DNA from: CAZJYI01 sp964550025
GTDB lineage: Bacteria > Verrucomicrobiota > Kiritimatiellia > UBA8416 > CAYOBW01
Assembly: GCA_964550025.1 (NCBI GenBank)
Contig: CAZJYI010000011.1
Span: 1 to 64,000, forward strand
Length of the DNA stretch: 64,000 bases
Direction of reading: 5' to 3'
In this document: positions 32,927 through 41,943 of the stretch, one piece after another
How the letters are laid out: each line of letters opens with the position of its first letter
Numbering within the stretch: position 1 is the first letter of the stretch
Notes under the pieces: generated by a model
What the model was told of the DNA's origin: nothing
The model's input: only the letters and a program-made list of their open reading frames with translations
The model's database searches: none
Position numbers and translations under genes: made by a program

Positions 32927-35900
32927 ATGAGACGCATCGTGACGCTCACCATTATCGCGGCCCTGGCTGCCGCGGTTTCAACCGCAGACACGGCCAAGGA
33001 CATCCTCGAAGCCACCGGCGTCAAAGGCGGGCTGGTTGTGCACGTCGGGTGCGGGGACGGCACACTGACCGCGGCGCTTCGCGCCAGCGACAGCTACCTC
33101 GTCCAGGGGCTGGATACCGATTCGGCGGCGGTCGGCACCGCGCGGCAGCATATCCAGTCAAAGGGCCTCTACGGCGCTGTCTGTGCCGACACGTTCGACG
33201 GCAAAGCGCTCCCGTACATCGACAACCTGGTGAATCTGGTCGTTGCGGAGAATCCGGGGGACGTTGCGCAGGCCGAGGTCATGCGGGTGCTCGCCCCCGA
33301 AGGTGTCGCGTACGTGAAGCGCGACGGCAAGTGGGCGAAGACCGTGAAACCCCGCCCCGACAACATCGACGTCTGGACGCACTACATGCACGACCCGAGC
33401 AACAACGCGGTTGCGCACGACGATGTGATCGGGCCGCCGCGGCGACTCCAGTGGCAGGGCAGCCCGCGCTTCTCGCGCCAGCACGACCACATGTCGAGCG
33501 TCAGCGCGTTGGTGTGTACGGGTTCGCGCATTTTCTATGTCTTCGACGAAGCCACCCGCGTCTCGATCCTGACGCCGCCGGACTGGAAGCTCATCGCCCG
33601 CGACGCTTTCAACGGCACGATCCTGTGGAAGCGCGACATCCCCAACTGGTACACGCACATGACGCGGCTGAAGAGCGGCCCGGCGACCCTGCCGCGCCGA
33701 CTGGTGGCCGTTGGCGACCGCGTCTACGTGACACTCGGAATCGATGCCCCGCTCACGGCTCTGGATGCGGCAACGGGAGAGACCATTCGCAGCTACGAGA
33801 ACACGGCCGCCACCGAGGAGATTCTGCTGGCCGACGGCATCCTGTACCTGGCCGTCAGCGAACCCAAACCGGACCACGGCCGCGCCAACATATGGGCGCC
33901 GGGTGAGCGCCACGTGGCAGCGGTCGATCCGGACAGCGGGAAGATGCTGTGGGAGACGGCGACGACGCTCTCGCCGCTGACGTTGGCCGTGGATGCCGAC
34001 AGCGTCTACTTCCACGACGGCGAGAGGATCGTGGCCCTTGACCGTGCGGACGGGGGCAAGCGCTGGGCATCCGAGCCGCTGCCGATCTGGTCGAAGATCC
34101 AGTCCTATTTTGCTCCCACGCTGGTTGTGTACGAGGACGTCGTGCTTTACGCGGGAGGCGAGAAGTTCACTCCCCACCGCGCCGGCAAGGACATGCTGAC
34201 GGCGCTGTCGGCCAAGACGGGCAAGAAGCTCTGGGTCGGCGAGCACCCGCCCAGCGGCTACCAGTCGCCCGAAGACGTGCTCGTGGCCGACGGGCTGGTC
34301 TGGTGCGGCGCCACCACGAGCGGCGGCCTCGACGGCAAGTTCACCGGGCGCGACCCCCAGACCGGCGAGGTCAAGGTCGAGTTCACGCCCGATGTCAAAA
34401 CCTACTGGTTCCACCACCGCTGCTACCGCGGCCGGGCCACGGACAACTACCTCCTCATGTCGCGGACGGGCGTCGAATTCCTGGACCTCGACAAGAAGTC
34501 CTGGGAGATCCACCACTGGGTGCGCGGCGCCTGCCTCTACGGCATTATGCCGTGTAACGGGATGATCTACGCCCCGCAACACCCCTGTGGCTGCTACCCC
34601 GAATCGAAGCAACACGGTTTCAGCGTCCTGGCCCCCGCTGATCAGGGGTCAGGGGGGCCGTCTTCGCCTGGCGGCTCCGACGCGGCAAGCAGGGGGCAGG
34701 GGGCAGAGCGCCTGGAGAAAGGCCCCGCCTACGGAGGAATCCGAAATCCGAAATCCGAAATCCGAAATTCCCCTGACTGGCCCACCTTCCGCCGGGACAA
34801 CGCGCGTAGCGGGCGTACCACGGCGGCCGTGCCGACCAAGCTTAAGCCGGCATGGAAGACCAGGCTTGGCGGGCGTCTCAGCACGGCCGTGATGGCCGAG
34901 GGGAAGGTGTTCGTTGCCAGCGTCGACACCCACACGGTGCACGCGCTGGATGCCGAGTCGGGCAAGCCCGCCTGGGAGTTCAGGGCCGGGGGGCGCGTGG
35001 ACTCGCCGCCGACGGTCTGGCAGGGGCGCGCGCTGTTTGGCTCGGCCGACGGCCACGTGTATTGCCTGCGCGCTTCGGACGGCGAGCTCGCCTGGAAGTT
35101 CCGCGCCGCACCCGCGGACCGGCGTACGGTGGTCTTCGAGCAGGTCGAGTCGCTGTGGCCCGTGCACGGCAGCGTACTGGTCCAGGACGCGCCGGGCAGG
35201 GACGGCAAGACGCAGCCCGTTCTGTTCTGCGCAGCAGGGCGTTCCATGTTCCTCGACGGCGGCGTTCGCATGCTGCGCCTCGACCCGGCTACGGGCGAGC
35301 TGATATCGGAAAACGTGATGGACGAGCAGAAGCCTGACGGTGAAGGCGCCCTGCAGGACAACATCATGATCCTGAACATGCCGGTGGCGCAGCCTGACAT
35401 CTTGTCGAGCGACGGCAAGCGTGTATTCATGAAGTCGCAGGTCTTCGATCTTCTCGGCAAGCGGCAGGCCATCGGCCCGCATTCGGGCGATCCGGGTAAG
35501 CAGGGCTCTGTGCAGCGCGGCGAGGAAGCTCACCTCTTCTGTCCCAGCGGATTCCTGGACGATTCGTGGTGGCACCGCACCTACTGGGTTTACGGACGCA
35601 GCTTCGCCGGCGGACACGGCGGCTACTGGCAGGCCGGCAAGTATGCCCCCTCGGGGCGCATCATGGTCTGCGACGAAAAGAACGCGTACATCTTTGGCCG
35701 CAAACCGCAGTACTACAGGTGGACAACGCCGCTGGAGCATCACCTGTGGGCCGCCGACAAAATGCCCCCGGAGCTCCCGAAAGCGCAACCCAGGGCCGCC
35801 GCGCCGAAGGCCGCCCCGGAAGGCTGGGTCAGCGTCGAGAACGCCCCGGATCTGAACCCCGCCGGCAAGGCGCTCGCGGTCGAGGCGTGGGTCAAGGCGG

Positions 35901-36826
35901 AGAAGCCGGACGGTGTCGTAGTGGCGCGCGGTGGGCCGGCGGACGGGTATGCGCTGGTCTACCTGAAGGGGCGGCCGCACTTCATGGTCCGTTCCGCGGA
36001 CACCCTGACCGTCGTCGCCGCGGACCGCAAGGCCGTAGGGAAATGGGTGCATCTGGCAGGTGTGCTGGCGGACGACAAGAAAGTACAGATCTACGTCGAC
36101 GGCAAGCCGGCCGGCACGGCCGAGGCGCCGGCTCTGATCGCGAACGATCCCAAGCAGACCATGGAGATCGGCGCCGACGGCATGTCTGCCGTGGGCGAAT
36201 ACAAGAGCCCGTTCGGGTTCACCGGGTTGATTGACGAAGTGCGGGTGTACTTCGGGGCGCTCACATCCGCGGACATCGCGCGCCATGCGTCCGAGCCCGG
36301 TAATGTCGCCGCTGCCGGCGCCAGGCTGGTCGCGCGATACACCTTTGATAAGGGCGACGCGACCGACGATACGGGCGGCAAGCACAGCGGCACCGTCGGC
36401 AAGGTCAAGATCGCGGAAGGGAAACTGGGGAAGGCGATCCAGGTTGCCGGGGTGCCGGACCGGAAGCGGGGTCGGAAGCCCGGCTCGTACCACATGACGT
36501 TCCTCTGGTCGGAGGACCTGCCGCTGTTTGCGCGGGCGATGGTCATGGCGAACGACACGATCTTCATCGCGGGGCCTCCGGACATCGTGGACGAAGACGC
36601 CGCCGTGCGCGCGATGTCGGACACCGACACCCAGGCGAAACTGGCCGAACAGGCGGAAGCTCTGGCGGGGCGCAAGGGAGCCGTGCTCCGCGCCGTATCG
36701 GCGCGGGACGGGTCGACGCTTGCCGAGTACAGAGTGGACGTGCCCCCGGTCTTCAACGGCATGATCGCGGCACAGGGCAAGCTCTTCTGGACGACGATCG
36801 ACGGACAGGTCGTGTGCTGGAAGTAG
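32927..36826 (+). CDS. Giant exported methyltransferase-like / PQQ beta-propeller / LamG fusion
   Basis: 1299 residues behind CCACGGAGGAC, with signal peptide 1-20. Residues about 24-130 are a class I SAM-methyltransferase-like domain with motif I LVVHVGCGDGTLTAALRAS. From WTHYMHDPSNNAVAHDD (about 150) to 960 lie PQQ-type propeller blades (ALDAATGETIRSYENTAATE, VAAVDPDSGKMLWETATTLS, LRASDGELAWKFRA). A LamG-type domain spans about 970-1110 (LAVEAWVKAEKP, GFTGLIDEVRVYFGAL). Between the two propeller halves, residues 572-614 are encoded partly by heptamer repeats (34690-34768), and the next family-typical motif is WPTFRRDNARSG. The methyltransferase-propeller combination probably binds rather than oxidises substrates; no quinoprotein catalytic residues were identified. 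Exported and cofactor-binding roles are inference. Confidence 0.88.
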   Translation: MRRIVTLTIIAALAAAVSTADTAKDILEATGVKGGLVVHVGCGDGTLTAALRASDSYLVQGLDTDSAAVGTARQHIQSKGLYGAVCADTFDGKALPYIDNLVNLVVAENPGDVAQAEVMRVLAPEGVAYVKRDGKWAKTVKPRPDNIDVWTHYMHDPSNNAVAHDDVIGPPRRLQWQGSPRFSRQHDHMSSVSALVCTGSRIFYVFDEATRVSILTPPDWKLIARDAFNGTILWKRDIPNWYTHMTRLKSGPATLPRRLVAVGDRVYVTLGIDAPLTALDAATGETIRSYENTAATEEILLADGILYLAVSEPKPDHGRANIWAPGERHVAAVDPDSGKMLWETATTLSPLTLAVDADSVYFHDGERIVALDRADGGKRWASEPLPIWSKIQSYFAPTLVVYEDVVLYAGGEKFTPHRAGKDMLTALSAKTGKKLWVGEHPPSGYQSPEDVLVADGLVWCGATTSGGLDGKFTGRDPQTGEVKVEFTPDVKTYWFHHRCYRGRATDNYLLMSRTGVEFLDLDKKSWEIHHWVRGACLYGIMPCNGMIYAPQHPCGCYPESKQHGFSVLAPADQGSGGPSSPGGSDAASRGQGAERLEKGPAYGGIRNPKSEIRNSPDWPTFRRDNARSGRTTAAVPTKLKPAWKTRLGGRLSTAVMAEGKVFVASVDTHTVHALDAESGKPAWEFRAGGRVDSPPTVWQGRALFGSADGHVYCLRASDGELAWKFRAAPADRRTVVFEQVESLWPVHGSVLVQDAPGRDGKTQPVLFCAAGRSMFLDGGVRMLRLDPATGELISENVMDEQKPDGEGALQDNIMILNMPVAQPDILSSDGKRVFMKSQVFDLLGKRQAIGPHSGDPGKQGSVQRGEEAHLFCPSGFLDDSWWHRTYWVYGRSFAGGHGGYWQAGKYAPSGRIMVCDEKNAYIFGRKPQYYRWTTPLEHHLWAADKMPPELPKAQPRAAAPKAAPEGWVSVENAPDLNPAGKALAVEAWVKAEKPDGVVVARGGPADGYALVYLKGRPHFMVRSADTLTVVAADRKAVGKWVHLAGVLADDKKVQIYVDGKPAGTAEAPALIANDPKQTMEIGADGMSAVGEYKSPFGFTGLIDEVRVYFGALTSADIARHASEPGNVAAAGARLVARYTFDKGDATDDTGGKHSGTVGKVKIAEGKLGKAIQVAGVPDRKRGRKPGSYHMTFLWSEDLPLFARAMVMANDTIFIAGPPDIVDEDAAVRAMSDTDTQAKLAEQAEALAGRKGAVLRAVSARDGSTLAEYRVDVPPVFNGMIAAQGKLFWTTIDGQVVCWK
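34690..34768. repeat. Two heptamer tracts inside the PQQ-protein gene
   Basis: CAGGGGG twice plus CAGAGCG (34690-34710), and CCGAAAT four times (34741-34768). Both are translated in frame (the second as IRNPKSEIRN) in the spacer between propeller halves. Confidence 0.85.
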
Positions 36827-36908
36827 CCGCCGCGAGGGCGGAGTCTGCGTGCCCGACGTGGGGATGACCCACGGGTGCTTGCTGTTACCCGCGACCAGGG
36901 ATGACCTG

Positions 36909-36982
36909 CCCTCTCTTTGTCTTTGCCTTCATCTTTACCCTCGTCTTTCTCCGTGCAGATGAAGGCAAAGACAAAGAGAGGG
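36909..36982. repeat. Perfect 25-bp inverted repeat with 24-nt loop
   Basis: Arms 36909-36933 and 36958-36982 are exact reverse complements (beginning CCCTCTCTTTGTC and ending GACAAAGAGAGGG). Related to 9689-9779. It lies between the convergent PQQ gene and small lipoprotein gene and could terminate both. Confidence 0.9.
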
Positions 36983-37062
36983 GAATGCTCGACGCCGTAA
37001 ACAAGGCGGAGCAGACAACGAACGGTATCTGGCCGGTGAGCTGCAGTTTGTGACTTACGCCG

Positions 37063-37398
37063 CTACTTCACTTCGGTCCACTTCCCTTCGGGGAAGTCGT
37101 CACCATAGCTGCGCATGTGTTTCGTGATGACGTGTTTCCGGTTGAAGGTGTAGTTGTCCTGGCCGGTCACGTCCATATTGTAGATCGAGACACTGCCCGT
37201 CTCGTCCTTCTTCAGTTCGGGAAGGGTGTCCACCTTGTTCCCCGCCGGGTCGTAGATCTCGACCTTGTGTCCGGGGTGGGCATCGATCATATCCTGTACC
37301 TTCATCCCCATGGCGGGCGAACTGCTCTTGGGGGTCACGGCACATCCGGCAACCAGACAGGCGATTCCGACAACCAGCGCTACAGACAGTACTCTCAT
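37063..37398 (-). CDS. Small periplasmic or outer-membrane lipoprotein
   Basis: 111 residues from ATG 37398 behind GGAGGAG; the longer frame to 37701 is not protein-like. The signal peptide ends in the lipobox LVAGC (Cys19). The mature part starts with AVTPKSSSPAMGMKVQDMID and contains HPGHKVEIYDPAGNKVDTLP and DETGSVSIYNMDVTGQDNYT, a short beta-rich domain with a basic C-terminus (RKHVITKHMRSYGDDFPEGK). No family recognised. It stands alone, convergent with the PQQ gene across the 25-bp hairpin. Confidence 0.7.
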   Translation of the reverse strand: MRVLSVALVVGIACLVAGCAVTPKSSSPAMGMKVQDMIDAHPGHKVEIYDPAGNKVDTLPELKKDETGSVSIYNMDVTGQDNYTFNRKHVITKHMRSYGDDFPEGKWTEVK

Positions 37399-37494
37399 GT
37401 CGCGTCTCCTCCACTTCAGGCCAAACGTCCCACGGCAACCAGTAACGATATTTGCGGATCGTAGCGTCTTGCCACGCCGATGGCAAGCAGGAGT

Positions 37495-37729
37495 AGGGAT
37501 TGTCTGGGCGGGATGGGCCGGAGACGGCAGCGGGGAGTTGCGTGCGATCACGGGGTACCTCGATGAAGCGATCGCGAAGACGCGTTCGCTCACGTTCGAT
37601 GTGAGCCCAACCGTTCTGCGCGAGCTGGGCCTCCCCGCCGCCCTGAACCGCCTGATGGAAATCATGTCCGCGCGCGGCGAGGGGACCACGATCACCGTCA
37701 CGGTTCCCTATGTCCCCGGGATGGCGTAG
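37495..37729 (+). pseudogene. Remnant of a HisKA_3/NarX-type histidine kinase
   Basis: The in-frame stretch ITGYLDEAIAKTRSLTFDVS then PTVLRELGLPAALNRLMEIM matches the linker after the phospho-acceptor helix of NarX/DesK-type kinases (IxxTRxLxFxLSPxxLxxLGLxxAL). It then jumps to GTTITVTVPYVPG, which resembles the last strand of the ATPase domain. The phospho-acceptor region and most of the HATPase domain are missing, and no start codon with a ribosome site is present. I interpret this as a deletion-derived gene fragment. Confidence 0.65.
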
Positions 37730-37844
37730 AACACGTTGCCGTACTTGACTCCTCATGTGCCTGTGCGTAGAGTCTACAAATCGCCCCCTCAAGAGGGAGT
37801 GCATTTCCTGCGTAGAGAGATAGGCAAAGAGGAGAGGTCTGCGT

Positions 37845-39053
37845 ATGAACGCGTTACGAAGTGCTCGGAGATGGGTTGGCCCGGCCCTGTCGGTGTGGGT
37901 GATGGCCGCGTCGTTCGGATTCGGGGCTGAGATTCACGAAGCCATTCAGGACGGCAACATCAAGGAGGTAAAGAGACTTCTTGATGACGACGCCAAGGAG
38001 GCGGTTTCGGCCAAGGACGTGGGCGGATCGACCGCGCTACATTGGGCCATGGCTTACCAGAACGCAGAGGCCGCCGAGCTTCTGATTGCGGCGGGCGCGG
38101 ACGTCAACTCCAAGGCCGACAACGGGTCGACACCGCTACACTGGGCGGCCAACAAGAACGGCGCCGATCTGGCGGAGTTGCTGCTGTTGAACGGCGCCGA
38201 CATCCGTGCCGCGTCCAACAACGGCTTCACGCCTTTGCACTGGGCCTCTCTGAACGACTCCAGCGAGGCCGCACTGCTCCTTCTGAACAAGGGCGCTCCC
38301 CTGGAAGCCCAGGCCGGCAGCGGCATCACGCCTTTGCATGCCGCGATGCGCAAGAAGGCCCTTGGAGTGGTCGAATTGCTCGTCGGGCGCGGCGCCGACC
38401 TGGACGCCAAGGCCGACGACGGGACCAGCCCACGGGACTGGATCAACGACAAGGAGGTCGAGAGGGTTGTGAAGCGGGCACAGGAAAGGGCGAAATCCGA
38501 CCGTGTTGACCGGGTCGCCGAGGCAGCCAGGGCGCCCGTGAAGGGGCCTCCCCGTGTCGCGATCACCGCGCCGTCCGCGGGTCCGCGCGCCACCCCGCCC
38601 GCGACGCTGCCGAAATCACCGGTCAAGCGTGCGTTGCACTTTGATGACGGATCGCGGTACATCGGCCATGTCGTGGGCGACGAGATGCATGGCGAGGGGA
38701 CGCTGACCTTCCACGACGGCGAGAGCTACTCGGGGCAATGGGTGCAGAACCGCAAGAGCGGCAAGGGGGTCTACACCTACGCCAATGGCGAGCGTTACGA
38801 CGGCCAATGGCGCAGAGGCAGACCGTCGGGGCAGGGGACCTACACCTACGTGGACGGCTGTCAGCTCACCGGAATGTGGGACGACGGAAGCCTGGCGCTG
38901 GGCAAGGGGTCGTACATTCTCGACAACGGCGACCGGTATGACGGTGAATGGCGCGATGACATGATGTGGGGGCGCGGTACGTACACCACTGTCGACGGCA
39001 AGACACACAGTGGCGAGTGGAAAGCCAACCGCCTTCTCAAGCCGGAGCGATGA
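37845..39053 (+). CDS. Exported ankyrin-repeat / MORN-repeat protein
   Basis: 402 residues from ATG 37845; a GAGGAG-like site lies upstream. Signal-like hydrophobic segment about 11-28 (GPALSVWVMAASFGFGAE). Ankyrin repeats at about 29-210 include GGSTALHWAMAYQNAEAAEL, DNGSTPLHWAANKNGADLAE, NNGFTPLHWASLNDSSEAAL and GSGITPLHAAMRKKALGVVE. A Pro/Ala linker (about 228-262) leads to about six MORN units at 265-395, for example YIGHVVGDEMHGEGTLTFHD, YSGQWVQNRKSGKGVYTYAN and YDGEWRDDMMWGRGTYTTVD. Both repeat types bind proteins or membranes. The combination in an exported bacterial protein is uncommon. No enzymatic domain. Confidence 0.87.
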   Translation: MNALRSARRWVGPALSVWVMAASFGFGAEIHEAIQDGNIKEVKRLLDDDAKEAVSAKDVGGSTALHWAMAYQNAEAAELLIAAGADVNSKADNGSTPLHWAANKNGADLAELLLLNGADIRAASNNGFTPLHWASLNDSSEAALLLLNKGAPLEAQAGSGITPLHAAMRKKALGVVELLVGRGADLDAKADDGTSPRDWINDKEVERVVKRAQERAKSDRVDRVAEAARAPVKGPPRVAITAPSAGPRATPPATLPKSPVKRALHFDDGSRYIGHVVGDEMHGEGTLTFHDGESYSGQWVQNRKSGKGVYTYANGERYDGQWRRGRPSGQGTYTYVDGCQLTGMWDDGSLALGKGSYILDNGDRYDGEWRDDMMWGRGTYTTVDGKTHSGEWKANRLLKPER

Positions 39054-39172
39054 GGGATCGGCGACCGCCGGGAGGAGGCCCGGGAGCGTCGCACCGCGGC
39101 ACCGTTCCCCGCCCCGCGTGACCGGCACGCCGCCGTCCGAATCCGAACGCATGAAATCCGGGATACTCCGTT

Positions 39173-41680
39173 ATGAAAGACAGATACCCCTTTGCGGAAA
39201 TCGAGCAGAAGTGGCAGCAGTACTGGGAAGAGAACGGCCTGTTCCGAGCCGACATCTCGCGCCCTGAGAACAAGTACTACTGCCTGACGATGTTTCCTTA
39301 TCCCTCCGGCACCATGCACGTGGGGCACGGACGCAACTACATCATCGGCGACGTCGTGACGCGCTACAAGACGATGCAGGGCTTCAACGTGCTTTCACCC
39401 ATGGGTTGGGACGCGTTTGGGTTGCCCGCGGAGAACGCGGCCAAGGCGCGCGGAGTGCATCCCAAGCAGTCCACTCGCGAGAACATCGCCCACATGAAGC
39501 GCCAGTTGAATTCCTGGGGTGTGGGCTACGACTGGGAACGGGAGGTCGCGACCTGCCACCCGGACTACTATCGTTGGACGCAATGGGTCTTCCTGCAGCT
39601 CTGCAATGGCGGGCTGGCGTACCAGAAGGAGGCGCCCGTCAACTGGTGCGAACTGTGTACGACCCTCTCCAACGAAGAGGTCCTGGCCGACGGAAGCTGT
39701 GAGCGCTGCGGGCGGCCCGTGTCCAAGAAGAACCTGAACCAGTGGTTCTTCAAGATAACGGACTACGCCCAGAAGCTGCTCGACGACCTCGATCTGCTGG
39801 ACCGCTGGCCCGAAAAGGTGCGCCAGATGCAGGCCAACTGGATCGGCCGTTCCGAGGGAAGTCGGGTCGACTTCACCATCGCCGAGACGGGCGATCCCTG
39901 TCCCATCTTCACGACGCGCCCCGATACGATCTACGGGGTGACGTTCATGGCCATCGCGCCCGAGCACCCGCTGGTGGCCGAGCTCGTGGCGGGGACGCCG
40001 CGGGAAGAGGAAGTCATGACGTTCGTCCGGAGGCAGTTGATGGTGTCCGCGGCCGAGCGCGCCGACGATGCGACCGCCAAGGAGGGCGTCTTTACCGGGT
40101 TCCACGTGAAGAACCCCTACAACGGGGAGCTTTCACCACTGTGGGTTACGAACTACGTGCTGATGGAATACGGCACCGGGATCGTCATGGCCGTGCCGGC
40201 GCACGACCAGCGCGACTTCGAGTTTGCCCGACAGTACGGGATTCCCGTCAAGGTCGTGATCCAGAACGAGGCGCAAGACCTGGACGGCGAGACGATGGCG
40301 GCGGCCTACGTCGAGGACGGGACGATGGTCAACTCCGCCCCGTTTGACGGCATGGGGAACCGCGAAGCCATCCGCGCCATGACGCAGTACGCCAAGGACA
40401 ACGACTTCGGCGACTTCACCGTCAATTACCGCATTCGCGACTGGTTGATCAGCCGCCAGCGGTACTGGGGAGCGCCCATACCCGTGGTGCACTGTCCGGA
40501 ATGCGGCGCCGTTCCCGTGCCGGAGAGCGACCTGCCCGTCCTGCTGCCCGATGACGTGGATTTTCAATCCGAACAGGGCAACCCGCTGATGCGGCACGAG
40601 GGGTTCGTCAATACCACCTGTCCGCAGTGCGGCGCGGCCGCCCGGCGCGACACGGACACGATCGCCCAGTGGCTCTGCTCGTGCTGGTACTTCCTGCGCT
40701 ACGTCAACCCGCGCATGGACGACAAGGCGTTCGACAAGCAGGACATCGACAACTGGTTGCCCGTGGACCAGTATATCGGCGGCATCGAGCACGCCGTGCT
40801 GCACCTGCTCTATTCGCGCTTCATCGTCAAGGTCCTGCACGACGCGGGGCATTGCTCTTTCCGCGAGCCCTTCGACGCACTGTTCACCCAGGGCATGATC
40901 TGCAAGCGCAGCGAAAAGGACGGGCAGCTCCACAAGATGTCCAAGTCGAAAGGCAACGTGATCAGTCCGGACGAGCTGGTCGAGCGCTACGGGGCCGACA
41001 CGCTGCGCCTGTATACGCTGTTCATCGGCCCCCCCGAAAAGGACGCCGAGTGGTCCGACCAGGGCATCGAGGGCGCGTCGCGTTTCCTGCGGCGGCTGTG
41101 GCGCCGTGTCTACGACCATGCTGCCGTTCTGGCAGAAGGCGCTGGGATCGCATGCGACCTGGAGCAGATGGACGGCGCGGAGCGCGACCTGTACCGCAAG
41201 CTGCACGAGACGATCCGCCGCATCACGCGTGATATGGAGGGCGGTTTTCACTTCAATGCCGCCATCGCCGCCATCATGGAGCTCACCAACGCCATGGATG
41301 CCTGCGATGTGACGGCGGACAGCACACCGCAGCACAAGGCCGTATACCGTGCTGCCATGGACAGCGTTGTCCGTATGCTGTCGCCCTTCGCACCGCACGC
41401 CGCTGAGGAACTGTGGTGCGAACTGGGGCACGAGCCCAGCATACTCAAGGCGAGCTGGCCTGAAGTGAACGAGGCCGCGCTGGCCCGCGCAGAGGTCGAA
41501 ATCGTGCTCCAGGTGAACGGCAAAGTGCGGGGGCGGATCACGGTCCCCAGCGACATGGATCGCGAAGGACTCGAACAGGCTGTACTGGAGAACGAACAGG
41601 TGCAGCGCCATACGGCGGGCAAGACCGTTCGCAAGGTGATCGTTGTTCCCAACAAGCTCGTTAACGTCGCGGTGTCGTGA
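39173..41680 (+). CDS. leuS: Leucyl-tRNA synthetase
   Basis: 835 residues, the normal length for bacterial LeuS. The class I HIGH motif is in PYPSGTMHVGHGRNYIIGD (about 43-61). The KMSKS loop is KMSKSKGNVISPDEL, near residue 588. Zinc-binding knuckles are seen at CELCTTLSNEEVLADGSCER near 160 and CPECG...CPQCG near 440-485. The editing (CP1) domain includes the threonine-rich DPCPIFTTRPDTIYGVTFMA and YGTGIVMAVPAHDQRDFEFA. The C-terminal tRNA-binding domain ends QVNGKVRGRITVPSD. A small membrane-peptide gene follows two bases after the stop. No T-box leader was recognised upstream. Confidence 0.97.
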   Translation: MKDRYPFAEIEQKWQQYWEENGLFRADISRPENKYYCLTMFPYPSGTMHVGHGRNYIIGDVVTRYKTMQGFNVLSPMGWDAFGLPAENAAKARGVHPKQSTRENIAHMKRQLNSWGVGYDWEREVATCHPDYYRWTQWVFLQLCNGGLAYQKEAPVNWCELCTTLSNEEVLADGSCERCGRPVSKKNLNQWFFKITDYAQKLLDDLDLLDRWPEKVRQMQANWIGRSEGSRVDFTIAETGDPCPIFTTRPDTIYGVTFMAIAPEHPLVAELVAGTPREEEVMTFVRRQLMVSAAERADDATAKEGVFTGFHVKNPYNGELSPLWVTNYVLMEYGTGIVMAVPAHDQRDFEFARQYGIPVKVVIQNEAQDLDGETMAAAYVEDGTMVNSAPFDGMGNREAIRAMTQYAKDNDFGDFTVNYRIRDWLISRQRYWGAPIPVVHCPECGAVPVPESDLPVLLPDDVDFQSEQGNPLMRHEGFVNTTCPQCGAAARRDTDTIAQWLCSCWYFLRYVNPRMDDKAFDKQDIDNWLPVDQYIGGIEHAVLHLLYSRFIVKVLHDAGHCSFREPFDALFTQGMICKRSEKDGQLHKMSKSKGNVISPDELVERYGADTLRLYTLFIGPPEKDAEWSDQGIEGASRFLRRLWRRVYDHAAVLAEGAGIACDLEQMDGAERDLYRKLHETIRRITRDMEGGFHFNAAIAAIMELTNAMDACDVTADSTPQHKAVYRAAMDSVVRMLSPFAPHAAEELWCELGHEPSILKASWPEVNEAALARAEVEIVLQVNGKVRGRITVPSDMDREGLEQAVLENEQVQRHTAGKTVRKVIVVPNKLVNVAVS

Positions 41681-41682
41681 AG

Positions 41683-41850
41683 ATGGATGAAGCGCCCGGC
41701 AGGAAGGGCGGGGCAGGACGGTTGGGCGCTCTGCTCGACCGATGCTACCGGTCCTGGATCGAGTTGACCGGGCAGGAACAACAAGCGGTACTGCTTGTCC
41801 TGGTTCTCTTCCTGCTCGGCCTGGCCGTGCGCTGTTGGCGCGCCCTCTAG
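41683..41850 (+). CDS. Small single-pass membrane protein downstream of leuS
   Basis: 55 residues, ATG two bases after the leuS stop. A basic N-terminus (MDEAPGRKGGAGRLGALLDR) is followed by LTGQEQQAVLLVLVLFLLGL, a single strong transmembrane helix, and a short RCWRAL tail. The ExxAxxxLxxLFLLGxxVR pattern resembles the anchor segment that precedes helix-hairpin-helix domains in ComEA-like proteins, but no such domain follows. Tight spacing to leuS implies co-transcription. Function unknown. Confidence 0.5.
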   Translation: MDEAPGRKGGAGRLGALLDRCYRSWIELTGQEQQAVLLVLVLFLLGLAVRCWRAL

Positions 41851-41943
41851 TGGTTCGACCGCACGAGACCGTAAGAAAAGGGAGTTGAGCGCGATCTCAG
41901 GGCGTTGCGAGTCGCGAGTCGCGAGTCGATACAGTCTAGTGAT

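Noticed and set aside
33158..34615. Long open frame antisense to the PQQ-protein gene
   Set aside because: Its composition (runs of Arg/His/Val/Asp) is typical of the shadow strand in high-GC genes, it has no ribosome site, and the opposite strand is a clear domain protein. The same applies to frames antisense to leuS (40133-41611), the LarA-like gene (42077-43315) and giant gene B (57267-59678).
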